NCBI GenBank assembly: GCA_021156385.1
Contig: JAJNDL010000032.1
Coordinates: forward strand, 1-8,567
Length of the DNA: 8,567 bases
Origin: Moraxellaceae bacterium
GTDB taxonomy: Bacteria > Pseudomonadota > Gammaproteobacteria > Pseudomonadales > Moraxellaceae
Direction: 5' to 3'
Under the pieces are notes generated by a model. That model was not told the origin of the DNA and ran no database searches. It saw only the letters and a program-made list of their open reading frames with translations. Shown piece by piece: positions 1 to 6,567 of the stretch; positions within the stretch are counted from its first letter, which is position 1; every line of letters begins with the position of its first letter. The translations under genes and the position numbers were made by a program.

Positions 1-1
1 C

Positions 2-643
2 CCCATCGAAATGATCGAGGGCTCCTTCAACCAGATGCAGGTGCAGCACAACATCGAGCTGGACTTCGCGGAAGGCGTGCGCGCGCTGATGCGCCAGGAC
101 CCCGACATCATCATGGTCGGCGAAATCCGCGACCACGAGACCGCCGACATGGCCATCCAGGCCGCGCTCACCGGCCATCTCGTGCTCTCCACGCTGCACA
201 CCAACGACGCGCCCTCGTCCATCAACCGCCTCGCCGATCTCGGCGTGCAGCCTTTCCTGATCTCCGCGACCATCCTCGGCATCATGGCGCAGCGCCTGGT
301 GCGCACGCTCTGCCCGCACTGCAAGGTGGAGGCCGAATGCGACGAGGCGAGCTGGGCCGAACTCACGCATCCGTGGAAGGCGCCGGTGCCGAAGAAGGTC
401 TGCGCGCCCAAGGGCTGTCTGGAATGCCGCGACACCGGTTATCTCGGGCGCATGGGCATCTATGAAATCATGCTGATGTCGAACGAGCTGCGCCGCATCG
501 TCAGTGCCGGCGGCTCGCTCAACGACATCAAGAAGGAGGCCTACAAGGAAGGCCTGCTGCCGCTACGGCTCTCCGGCGCGCAGAAGATCGCCGCGGGGCT
601 CACCACCATCGAGGAAGTCATGCGGGTGGCACCGCTGAACTGA
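2..643 (+). CDS. GspE/PilB-family secretion or type IV pilus ATPase, C-terminal part (5' end outside window)
   Basis: This is the ATPase that powers assembly of a type II secretion pseudopilus or a type IV pilus from the cytoplasmic face of the inner membrane. The frame is open from the first base, so the N-terminal domain and Walker A loop lie upstream. Visible are the Walker B region (IIMVGEIRD, bases 107-133), the His box (STLHTNDA, around 188-211), and the zinc-binding tetracysteine: CPHC at 311-322 and CLEC at about 416-427, 31 residues apart. An extra Cys lies just before the second pair. The end, with GRMGIYEIM and a final IEEVMRVA, is typical of the family. The motifs are shared by GspE and PilB, so I do not assign a symbol. 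Without the upstream neighbours (pilC/gspF, pilD) I cannot say which machine it serves. It ends 221 bases before the RTX gene, and the two are probably not coupled. Confidence 0.93.
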   Translation, partial: PIEMIEGSFNQMQVQHNIELDFAEGVRALMRQDPDIIMVGEIRDHETADMAIQAALTGHLVLSTLHTNDAPSSINRLADLGVQPFLISATILGIMAQRLVRTLCPHCKVEAECDEASWAELTHPWKAPVPKKVCAPKGCLECRDTGYLGRMGIYEIMLMSNELRRIVSAGGSLNDIKKEAYKEGLLPLRLSGAQKIAAGLTTIEEVMRVAPLN

Positions 644-676
644 ACGCTCCCGGTTCACATCCTGACCAAGGTCTTT

Positions 677-701
677 CCCGGCGAATCCAGGTTCTGCCGG
701 G
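677..701. other. Imperfect inverted repeat downstream of the ATPase gene
   Basis: CCCGGC (677-682) is mirrored by GCCGGG (696-701). The inner bases GAA and TTC can add three pairs if one base bulges. There is no T-tract after it, so it is not a convincing intrinsic terminator. It could be a weak 3' end structure for the ATPase transcript or chance in GC-rich DNA. The rest of the 644-864 gap shows no promoter I would defend; the only other pattern is an ACACGTGT palindrome at 742-749. Confidence 0.25.
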
Positions 702-864
702 CGGACTGCATTTCCCGAACGACGGCGGTTCTTCAGTAATAACACGTGTGGAAGGGCCGGGGGCTTTATGCAATAACTCGCCGGCAAGCTTCGGAGTCGT
801 TGGATAAAGGAGTCCGACATTTTGAGGGACTGCACCATAACAAGGACAAGAAGGAGCGAGTTTC

Positions 865-3264
865 ATGGCGGATATTTACGGGGATCAGGATTCCTCGAAC
901 CTCAACGACATCCTGGTGGGCACCGGTGAGGACGATGCGCTGTATGGTGGTCAGGGCGACGATCAGCTCTACGGTGGCGACGGCAACGACGTGCTCGACG
1001 GTGGCACCGGCTACGACCTGCTGATCGGCGGCGCTGGCGACGACGTGTACTACGTCGATGCCACGACCGATTACAGCGCCTGGTATCCCTCCACCTATGT
1101 GGATCAGGTGCACGAGAATGCCGACGAAGGCCTGGACACGGTCATCAGCTCCACCAGCTTCTCGCTGGCCGATCACTTTGAAAACCTGACCCTGCTGGAC
1201 ATGGTCCCGCCCGAGCCCAACTACTACGGCTGGACGCCCTCGGTCTATGGTTTCGGCAATAGCCTGAGCAACACCATCATCGGCAACAACGTCAACAACG
1301 ACCTGTTCGGTGGCGCCGGCAACGACGTGCTGGACGGTGCGGCCGGCACTGATTCTGTTCGCGGCGAAGAGGGTGACGACACGCTGTATGGCGGGGCCGG
1401 CAACGACCAGCTTGAGGGCGGCGACGGCAACGACGTGCTGGATGGCGGCACGGGCTACGACACGCTGGCAGGCGGTGCTGGCGACGATGTGTATTACGTT
1501 GACTCCACGACCGACACCAGCGCCTGGTATCCGACGACCTATGTCGATAATGTCTACGAGGCGGCCGACGAGGGCATCGATACAGTCATCAGTGCCAGCA
1601 CCACCGGCTTCATGCTGGGCGAAAACATCGAGAACCTGACGCTGCTGGACATGGTTCCGCCGGAACCCAACTACTATGGCTGGACGCCGTCGGTAGCCGC
1701 ACACGGAAACAGCCAGGACAACATCCTCCTCGGCAATAACGTCAACAACGACATGTTCGGCTTTGCCGGCAACGACGTGCTGGACGGCGCGGCCGGCAAC
1801 GACCTCATCGATGCCGGCGACGGCGATGACGACGTCACTGCCGGCGAAGGCAACGACCAGGTGTATGGCGGTGCCGGTAACGACAGCCTGATTGCGGGGG
1901 ACGGCACTGACGTCATCGATGGCGGCGAAGGCAACGACGTGCTCGATGGCGGTACCGGTCACGACCTGCTGATCGGCGGCGCCGGCGACGACGTCTACTA
2001 CGTCGACTCCACGACCGACACCAGTGCCTGGTACCCGACGACCTATGTCGACAACGTCTACGAGGCGGCCGACGAGGGCATCGATACGGTCATCAGTGCC
2101 AGCGCTACCGGCTTCATGCTGGGCGAGCATGTCGAGAACCTGACGCTGCTGGACATGGTTCCACCCGAGCCCAACTACTACGGCTGGACGCCGTCGGTGA
2201 CCGCGCACGGCAACGGCCGGAACAACATCCTCCTCGGCAACAACGTCAACAACGACATGCTGGGCTTCGCCGGCAACGACGTGCTGGACGGTGCGGCCGG
2301 CAACGACTTCATGGACGGGGGCGAGGACGATGACAGCCTCACCGGCGGCGAGGGCAACGACCAGATGTATGGTGGCGCTGGCAACGACAGCCTGATCGCC
2401 GGCACGGGCAATGACCAGCTCGACGCGGGCGACGGTAACGATGTGCTCGACGGCGGCGCCGGTTACGACACGCTGCAAGGCGGCGCCGGCGACGACGTGT
2501 ATTACGTCGATGCCACGACCGACACCAGCGCCTGGTATCCGACAACGTATGTCGACAACGTCTACGAAGCCTTCGATGCGGGCATCGATACCGTTTTCAG
2601 CTCCACCAGCCTCACGCTCGGCGAGAACGTCGAGAACCTGGCCCTGCTGGAAATGGCGCCGCCGGAGCCCAACTACTACGGCTGGGCGCCTACGGTCTAC
2701 GCACACGGCAACAGCCAGGACAACGGCATTGTCGGCAACAGCCTGGACAATGAGCTGTACGGCGCAGGCGGAAACGATGTGCTGGACGGCGCCGCCGGCA
2801 ATGACACCGTGATCGGTGCGGCGGGCGACGACACGCTGTATGGCCGGGCCGGCAACGACACGCTCGACGGTGGCGAGGGCAACGATACCTATCAGTTCGC
2901 CCGCGGCGATGGCAGCGACCTGGCAGTCGAGTCGGGCGGCAACGACACGGCGCGTTTCGGGACGGACATCGCCCACGACCAGCTCTGGTTCAGCCAGGTC
3001 GGCAGCGACCTGGAGGTGTCCGTCATCGGCACGAGTGACCGCCTCACCATCCAGAACTGGTATGGCGCGGCCGGCGGGGGCAACGACAGCCATGTCGAAA
3101 CCCTCCGGGCCGGCGACGGCTATACCCTGGACCACAGCCAGGTGGATGCGCTGGTGGCTGCCATGGCCAGCTTCGCGCCGCCGGCGGCAGGGGAGACCAC
3201 GCTGTCGCAGTCCTACCAGGAGGCGCTGGCGCCGACCCTGGCGTCGACCTGGCAAAGTGCCTGA
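865..3264 (+). CDS. Large RTX (haemolysin-type) calcium-binding repeat protein, probably type I secreted
   Basis: This 799-residue protein consists almost entirely of GGxGxDxLx nonapeptides, which fold into calcium-binding parallel beta-rolls outside the cell. I count 43 units in five blocks: 19-63 (5), 131-211 (9), 281-379 (11), 449-547 (11) and 615-677 (7). Four spacers of 67-69 residues separate them, each with SAWYP and PPEPNYYGW motifs. Residues about 704-770 (LWFSQVGSDLEVSVIG, RLTIQNWY, then VDALVAAMASF) resemble the haemolysin-type calcium-binding-related C-terminal domain. There is no N-terminal signal peptide, as expected for C-terminally signalled type I secretion. No enzymatic or adhesin domain is visible. 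The protein has no Lys and no Cys and only seven Arg. AAGGAG (851-856), eight bases before the ATG, fixes the start. It is transcribed alone, with a strong terminator 16 bases after the stop. No secretion ABC transporter or membrane fusion gene is in the window. Its biological role is unknown; surface layer, matrix or adhesion roles are guesses. Confidence 0.93.
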   Translation: MADIYGDQDSSNLNDILVGTGEDDALYGGQGDDQLYGGDGNDVLDGGTGYDLLIGGAGDDVYYVDATTDYSAWYPSTYVDQVHENADEGLDTVISSTSFSLADHFENLTLLDMVPPEPNYYGWTPSVYGFGNSLSNTIIGNNVNNDLFGGAGNDVLDGAAGTDSVRGEEGDDTLYGGAGNDQLEGGDGNDVLDGGTGYDTLAGGAGDDVYYVDSTTDTSAWYPTTYVDNVYEAADEGIDTVISASTTGFMLGENIENLTLLDMVPPEPNYYGWTPSVAAHGNSQDNILLGNNVNNDMFGFAGNDVLDGAAGNDLIDAGDGDDDVTAGEGNDQVYGGAGNDSLIAGDGTDVIDGGEGNDVLDGGTGHDLLIGGAGDDVYYVDSTTDTSAWYPTTYVDNVYEAADEGIDTVISASATGFMLGEHVENLTLLDMVPPEPNYYGWTPSVTAHGNGRNNILLGNNVNNDMLGFAGNDVLDGAAGNDFMDGGEDDDSLTGGEGNDQMYGGAGNDSLIAGTGNDQLDAGDGNDVLDGGAGYDTLQGGAGDDVYYVDATTDTSAWYPTTYVDNVYEAFDAGIDTVFSSTSLTLGENVENLALLEMAPPEPNYYGWAPTVYAHGNSQDNGIVGNSLDNELYGAGGNDVLDGAAGNDTVIGAAGDDTLYGRAGNDTLDGGEGNDTYQFARGDGSDLAVESGGNDTARFGTDIAHDQLWFSQVGSDLEVSVIGTSDRLTIQNWYGAAGGGNDSHVETLRAGDGYTLDHSQVDALVAAMASFAPPAAGETTLSQSYQEALAPTLASTWQSA
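919..2895 (+). repeat. RTX nonapeptide-coding array, 43 units in five blocks (5-9-11-11-7)
   Basis: The 27-base units encode Gly-Gly-x-Gly-x-Asp-x-hydrophobic-x. In-frame blocks lie at bases 919-1053, 1255-1497, 1705-2001, 2209-2505 and 2707-2895. Units at block starts (GNSLSNTII, GNNVNNDLF and relatives) are degenerate, with Asn replacing Gly or Asp. Units at block ends are almost invariant (GGAGDDVYY closes blocks 1 to 4). Blocks were counted by hand from the translation. Confidence 0.9.
1036..2787 (+). repeat. Higher-order tandem modules (444, 504, 504 bp and a partial fourth) within the RTX gene
   Basis: Anchored on the GDDVYYVD codons, modules begin at 1036, 1480, 1984 and 2488. The periods are 444, 504 and 504 bp. 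The 60-bp difference is accounted for by two nonapeptides (54 bp) missing from the first module's repeat block plus two residues missing from its spacer. The second and third modules are nearly identical at DNA level over their spacers (1504-1600 against 2008-2104), with mostly third-position changes, which indicates recent duplication or gene conversion. Confidence 0.85.
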
Positions 3265-3279
3265 TCGGCTCCGGCCCTG

Positions 3280-3311
3280 AAAAAACGCCTCCTGACGGAG
3301 GCGTTTTTTTT
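3280..3311 (+). terminator. Rho-independent terminator after the RTX gene
   Basis: A perfect 7-bp GC-rich stem (CGCCTCC at 3286-3292, GGAGGCG at 3297-3303) with a TGAC tetraloop is followed by eight T (3304-3311) and preceded by six A (3280-3285). The A-tract extends the stem and would give a U-tract on the opposite strand, so it could act in both directions. It starts 16 bases after the RTX stop codon and separates that gene from the qmcA unit. Confidence 0.95.
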
Positions 3312-3436
3312 GGAGTGGTGCGTCGGTCCGTCAGCGCGTGCCGCCAGTGCCCGCAATGGCCCTGCAAGGCAAGGCTGTCTGCCGGGGCGGTGGAAAACGA
3401 TCCGCTCCGGGGACGCCGGTACAAATTCCTTGCGCC

Positions 3437-3476
3437 CCTCCGGCGGGCATGGCAATAAGCTCATGCCCGCCGGAGG
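3437..3476. promoter_or_regulatory. Perfect 15-bp inverted repeat in the leader of the qmcA unit
   Basis: The 15 bases at 3437-3451 (CCTCCGGCGGGCATG) are exactly reverse-complemented at 3462-3476. The 10-base loop is AT-containing (GCAATAAGCT). No T-tract follows, and the qmcA start is 45 bases downstream, so it is not an ordinary terminator. It could be a 5' UTR hairpin in the mRNA, an operator dyad overlapping a weak promoter (an AATAAG hexamer sits in the loop), or a small interspersed palindromic element. The structure is certain; its function is inferred. Confidence 0.55.
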
Positions 3477-3521
3477 AGCAGCCCGCCCGGATCACTTGCC
3501 AACTTTTAAGGGGAACCATTA

Positions 3522-4433
3522 ATGGACGCGGTTGTCTTGAGTTTCATTTTCTTCGCCATCGTGCTGGTCGTCATGACCGTGAAGCAGGTGCCGCAGGGTT
3601 ATCACTGGACGCTGGAGCGTTTCGGCCGCTACACGCGCACCCTGGAGCCCGGCCTCAACTTCATCATGCCGGTCTTCGACAAGGTCGGCGCCAAGCTGAA
3701 CATGATGGAACAGGTGCTGGACATTCCGCCGCAGCAGGTGATCTCGCGCGACAACGCCATGGTCACCATCGACGCCGTGTGTTTCTACCAGGTGTTCAGC
3801 GCCTCGCAGGCGGCCTACGAGGTCAGCAACCTCGACTACGCCATCCGCAACCTGACCATGACCAACATCCGTACCGTGATCGGCTCGCTGGACCTCGACC
3901 AGATGCTCTCGCAGCGCGACCAGATCAACTCGCAGCTGCTCGCGGTGGTCGACCAGGCCACCAACCCCTGGGGCATCAAGATCACGCGCATCGAGATCAA
4001 GGACATCACGCCGCCGACCGACCTCGTCGACGCCATGGCCTCGCAGATGAAGGCCGAGCGCACCAAGCGCGCACAGATCCTGGAGGCCGAAGGCACGCGC
4101 CAGGCCGCCATCCTCGCCGCCGAAGGCAAGAAGCAGGCGCAGATCCTGGAGGCCGAAGGCGAGCGCCAGGCCGCTTTCCTCGAGTCCGAAGCACGCGAGC
4201 GCCAGGCGGAAGCCGAAGCCAAGGCGACCATGATGGTGTCGCAGGCCATCGCCAAGGGCGACATCCAGGCGGTGAACTACTTCGTCGCGCAGAAATACGT
4301 GGAAGCGCTGGGGCAGATCGCGTCCAGCGGCAACAGCAAGCTCATCATGATGCCGCTGGAGTCCTCGCAGGTGATCGGCGCCATCGCGGGCATCGGCGAC
4401 ATCGTCAAGGAACTGCAGAACAAGAAGGGCTGA
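3522..4433 (+). CDS. qmcA: SPFH-domain (stomatin/prohibitin) membrane protein, QmcA type
   Basis: QmcA-type stomatins are inner-membrane proteins that oligomerise into large cages, linked to membrane microdomains and control of the FtsH protease. The 303-residue product has one N-terminal membrane segment (residues about 4-20). The SPFH domain follows, including [39 protein letters not shown] and [13 protein letters not shown] long Ala/Glu/Lys/Arg coiled coil (about 174-240) contains an 11-residue repeat. The C-terminal part has [14 protein letters not shown] and ends near [10 protein letters not shown]. Length and motifs match E. coli QmcA (about 305 residues). AAGGGGA (3508-3514), seven bases before the ATG, supports the start. 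It heads a probable operon with the lipoprotein gene (14-base gap) and the ybbJ-like gene. The only oddity is that its usual direct neighbour is displaced by that lipoprotein. Confidence 0.95.
   Translation: MDAVVLSFIFFAIVLVVMTVKQVPQGYHWTLERFGRYTRTLEPGLNFIMPVFDKVGAKLNMMEQVLDIPPQQVISRDNAMVTIDAVCFYQVFSASQAAYEVSNLDYAIRNLTMTNIRTVIGSLDLDQMLSQRDQINSQLLAVVDQATNPWGIKITRIEIKDITPPTDLVDAMASQMKAERTKRAQILEAEGTRQAAILAAEGKKQAQILEAEGERQAAFLESEARERQAEAEAKATMMVSQAIAKGDIQAVNYFVAQKYVEALGQIASSGNSKLIMMPLESSQVIGAIAGIGDIVKELQNKKG
4071..4169 (+). repeat. 33-bp in-frame tandem repeat (three copies) in the coiled coil of the SPFH gene
   Basis: The copies encode [22 protein letters not shown] and [11 protein letters not shown] (residues 184-216). 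A fourth, diverged copy, [12 protein letters not shown], follows. An 11-residue period equals three helical turns and is known from QmcA-like proteins, where it forms the helical wall of the cage. Copies 1 and 3 are very similar at DNA level. Confidence 0.85.
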
Positions 4434-4447
4434 ACTTGGAATCAGGG

Positions 4448-5485
4448 ATGATTTGGCGCGGGCCGGCGCTCATGCTCGGCCTTGCCTTGCTCGCCGGCTG
4501 CAACGGCAATGATTCGCCGTCGCAAAGCCGGCTGGTTGCGGTGGAAAGCTATAACCCGGAAAGCGGCGAGCCGACCGGCAGCGTGCGTGTGACTTACGCG
4601 ACTGACGGCGGTGCCGAGGTCACTCCCTACACCTCGGCCGGGGTGCCGGTGGAGAACGGCTTTCGCATGCAATGCCGCTTCGAGGCGGCCTCCGTGCCGG
4701 CCTATCCCGCCGTGTCGCGCCGCAACCTGATCAACGGCATCTCCGGTTCGCTGACGGGGAAGATCCTGCTGTCGATCCTCGGCCTGCCGACGACCCCGGT
4801 GCGGGGCTGCCAGGAATATTTTCCCGACCTCGCCGTTCTGGAGGAGCGCATGACCTCGCCGGTACTGGAGGCGGAGAGCCTGGTCGGCGAGCGGATCGAG
4901 GTGACACGCACGGAAGACGGCCGGCTGACACAGCACCGCTCCGGCCGGCTCGTGGAGTCCCTGCTCCTGCAGACCGGCTTCGACGCCTACGACGAGCACG
5001 TGCGCTACGTCAGCGCGGGCGGACGCACGACCGGCATGATCTATGGCGCCGAAGCGTGGCCCGAGGGCGAGTATGTGAACTGGTGGGACGACGACAATAT
5101 CGTCATCGACCTGTTCCTGCTCAATGCGCTGGGCGGACTGGTGCAGACTGCCGAGGGGGTCTACGTTTCGCCGGGCGGCGGCTTTGCCAGCCGCTACGAC
5201 TACGATGCCGATGGCCGGCTGGCCGCCATCCGCAGCTACGACGGCTGGGGTGGGGACGGGCAGTGGCTGACCAACGACGACGTGCCGGAGGAAGGTGGCC
5301 TGGCCCGCTACAGTTACGCCAGCGGACGCCTGGCCTCCGTCGAGACCGGGCTGAACCCGGCCGACGGCGAACCGACGGAGTTCTATCGCATCCAGCGGTT
5401 TGCCTACGCGGATGGCCTGTTGCATGAAAAGCGCGTATACGACGCCGGGGAGCGCCTCCTCGAGGTCTGGAAATACGCGCACTAG
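4448..5485 (+). CDS. Unrecognised outer-membrane lipoprotein with YD-repeat-like motifs
   Basis: The 345-residue product begins with a short lipoprotein signal, MIWRGPALMLGLALLAGC. The lipobox LAGC puts the lipidated Cys at 18. Asn at +2 is compatible with outer-membrane sorting by Lol. I do not recognise the family of the middle (residues about 30-240), which has two further Cys (76 and 121) and could form one disulfide. The C-terminal third has three strand pairs like YD/Rhs repeats: RYDYDADGRLAAIRSYDG (249-266), ARYSYASGRLASV, and RFAYADGLLHEKRVYDAGERL. GDGQWLTNDDV (269-279) resembles a motif often seen between such repeats. The start is uncertain: ATG 4448 has only a weak upstream GGA, whereas TTG 4436 follows AGAAGGG at good spacing and would add four residues. 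It lies between the qmcA-like gene and the NfeD gene (22-base gap to the latter), so it is probably cotranscribed with them. A role in envelope stress or scaffolding is a guess from position. Confidence 0.85.
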   Translation: MIWRGPALMLGLALLAGCNGNDSPSQSRLVAVESYNPESGEPTGSVRVTYATDGGAEVTPYTSAGVPVENGFRMQCRFEAASVPAYPAVSRRNLINGISGSLTGKILLSILGLPTTPVRGCQEYFPDLAVLEERMTSPVLEAESLVGERIEVTRTEDGRLTQHRSGRLVESLLLQTGFDAYDEHVRYVSAGGRTTGMIYGAEAWPEGEYVNWWDDDNIVIDLFLLNALGGLVQTAEGVYVSPGGGFASRYDYDADGRLAAIRSYDGWGGDGQWLTNDDVPEEGGLARYSYASGRLASVETGLNPADGEPTEFYRIQRFAYADGLLHEKRVYDAGERLLEVWKYAH

Positions 5486-5507
5486 AAAAAGCCTGAGGGG
5501 GAGGTTC

Positions 5508-5957
5508 ATGAACAATCCGGCGCTGCTGTGGCTCGTGCTCGGCATCACGCTCATCGTCGTGGAGATGCTGAGCGGCACGTTTTTCTTCCTGTTCATCGGA
5601 GTCGGCGCGCTGCTGGTGGCATTGCTCACCTGGTCGATGGGCATCAGCGTCGTGGCGCAGGGGCTATGGTTCGGCGCCTCGGCCGTGGTCGCGGTCATGG
5701 CCTGGTACCGCCTGCGTCCGAATCCCGATGACCGCATCGAGCAGCTTGCCGGCGCAAAGGACCTCAACAACCGCCTGGCGCGCTTCATCGGACGTGAAGC
5801 GGAACTCGAGGACGACATGGAGAACGGCGAGGGCCGCATCCGCCTCGACGACAGCTACTGGACGGTGCGCGGCGAGGACCTGCCGGCCGGCACGCGGGTG
5901 CGCGTCACCGCGGTGGAAGGCATGACACTTCGCGTGCAGGATGCTGCCCGGATTTGA
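5508..5957 (+). CDS. ybbJ: NfeD-like membrane protein, YbbJ type
   Basis: The 149-residue product has three membrane segments (about 5-20, 23-42 and 47-66). A cytoplasmic or periplasmic OB-fold domain follows (about 90-146): FIGREAELEDDMENGEGRIR, then DDSYWTVRGEDLPAGTRVRV and VEGMTLRV. This is the short NfeD class without the protease domain. Such proteins are encoded beside, and thought to partner, stomatin-like SPFH proteins. GAGGGGGAGG (5495-5504), four bases before the ATG, fixes this start over in-frame upstream codons inside the lipoprotein gene. Its likely SPFH partner is the qmcA-like product, but here the lipoprotein gene intervenes. The symbol rests on similarity to E. coli YbbJ and on the context. 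Confidence 0.92.
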   Translation: MNNPALLWLVLGITLIVVEMLSGTFFFLFIGVGALLVALLTWSMGISVVAQGLWFGASAVVAVMAWYRLRPNPDDRIEQLAGAKDLNNRLARFIGREAELEDDMENGEGRIRLDDSYWTVRGEDLPAGTRVRVTAVEGMTLRVQDAARI

Positions 5958-6016
5958 GATTGCGGTGCCGGCAGCCTTGCGCTGCACTCGGCCCGCGTGC
6001 ACTGGTTAACGACAGC

Positions 6017-6022
6017 AAGGAG
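6017..6022 (+). promoter_or_regulatory. Ribosome binding site that sets a GTG start
   Basis: AAGGAG lies eight bases upstream of GTG 6031. No in-frame ATG occurs near the conserved N-terminus of the SRPBCC protein, so this site decides the start. The 73-base gap before it holds nothing else I can support. Confidence 0.8.
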
Positions 6023-6030
6023 TAACGACT

Positions 6031-6453
6031 GTGGGATGGCGACACATTGAGATCATCAAGGATTTTCCGGTGCCGGCGAACCGCCTGTTTGCCTTCCTCG
6101 GCGAGCACGAGAACCTCGGCATCATCTTCGCGCCTGCGAAGATCCGCCGCATCAGCGATGGCCAGGGCGCGCGCAACGGCGTCGGCTCGGCCCGCGAGAT
6201 GCGCATCGGCCCGGGCCCGTCCTTCGTGGAGACGGTGACGGACTACAAGGAGAACGAACTCATCGAGTACCGCATCACGCGCGGCAGCCCGCTGAAGAAC
6301 CATCGCGGCGTCATGCGTTTCTCGCCGGTGCCGGGCGGCACGCGCCTGCACTACACCATCGAGTTCGAAGGCAAATTCCCGCTGGTGGCGGAGCTGGTCA
6401 AGCCGGTGCTGGAGCAGGGCATCCGCCGCGGCCTGAACAAGATCCGCCTCTGA
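6031..6453 (+). CDS. SRPBCC-fold (polyketide cyclase / START-like) protein
   Basis: The 140-residue product fits a single SRPBCC domain, the helix-grip fold with a deep cavity for hydrophobic ligands. The beginning, HIEIIKDFPVPANRLFAFLGEHENLG, is the usual first strand and helix (ionic position, then V-P-A-x-R-x-F). SFVETVTDYKENELIEYRIT and RGVMRFSPVPGGTRLHYTIEFE are the central strands. VAELVKPVLEQGIRRGLNKI is the long C-terminal helix. There is no signal peptide, so it is probably cytoplasmic. The family includes lipid carriers, cyclases and toxin-like proteins, so the ligand cannot be named. It lies 73 bases after the NfeD gene and 114 before the reductase-like gene, and may be its own unit or the tail of the first operon. 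Translation starts at GTG. Confidence 0.88.
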   Translation: MGWRHIEIIKDFPVPANRLFAFLGEHENLGIIFAPAKIRRISDGQGARNGVGSAREMRIGPGPSFVETVTDYKENELIEYRITRGSPLKNHRGVMRFSPVPGGTRLHYTIEFEGKFPLVAELVKPVLEQGIRRGLNKIRL

Positions 6454-6474
6454 TCCGGCGGACATGCTGAACCC

Positions 6475-6501
6475 CGGGCCGGCGCCACAAGCGCCGGCCC
6501 G
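6475..6501. other. Strong GC-rich hairpin between the SRPBCC and reductase-like genes
   Basis: CGGGCCGGCGC (6475-6485) pairs perfectly with GCGCCGGCCCG (6491-6501) around a five-base loop, CACAA. It starts 22 bases after the SRPBCC stop codon. A T-tract is missing, so it may be a U-poor or Rho-assisted terminator, or a 3' stabilising hairpin. It marks the likely boundary between two transcription units. The remainder of the 6454-6567 gap has no promoter I can defend. Confidence 0.55.
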
Positions 6502-6567
6502 TGCATATGGGGCACCGGAATATCTGCATGGGATGCGATGGCAGGCTGTCGCACGGGAGGAAGAGAC

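Noticed and set aside
644..864. Sigma-70 or sigma-54 promoter before the RTX gene
   Set aside because: AT-rich stretches near 731-745 and 765-778 do not form a spaced -35/-10 or -24/-12 pair that I could defend.
746..1024. Small + strand frame overlapping the RTX start
   Set aside because: GTG start without a ribosome site; the downstream part is a frame-shifted reading of the nonapeptide codons.
919..2895. CRISPR array or minisatellite as explanation of the repeats
   Set aside because: The 27-base units are contiguous, degenerate and in frame with an RTX consensus; there are no unique spacers of even length.
766..3255. 829-codon open frame on the - strand opposite the RTX gene
   Set aside because: It is a Val/Ala/Arg-rich repetitive translation mirroring the RTX repeat codons, with no domain and no plausible start context. 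The + strand frame has RTX motifs, a ribosome site and a terminator.
3338..4447. In-frame upstream extension of the lipoprotein through the whole qmcA-like gene
   Set aside because: The extension is an Arg/Gly/His-rich out-of-frame reading of qmcA. The lipoprotein signal at 4448 marks the real start region.
4442..5839. 465-codon open frame on the - strand opposite the lipoprotein and NfeD genes
   Set aside because: No recognisable domain; the + strand frames have a lipobox, membrane segments and the NfeD OB-fold.
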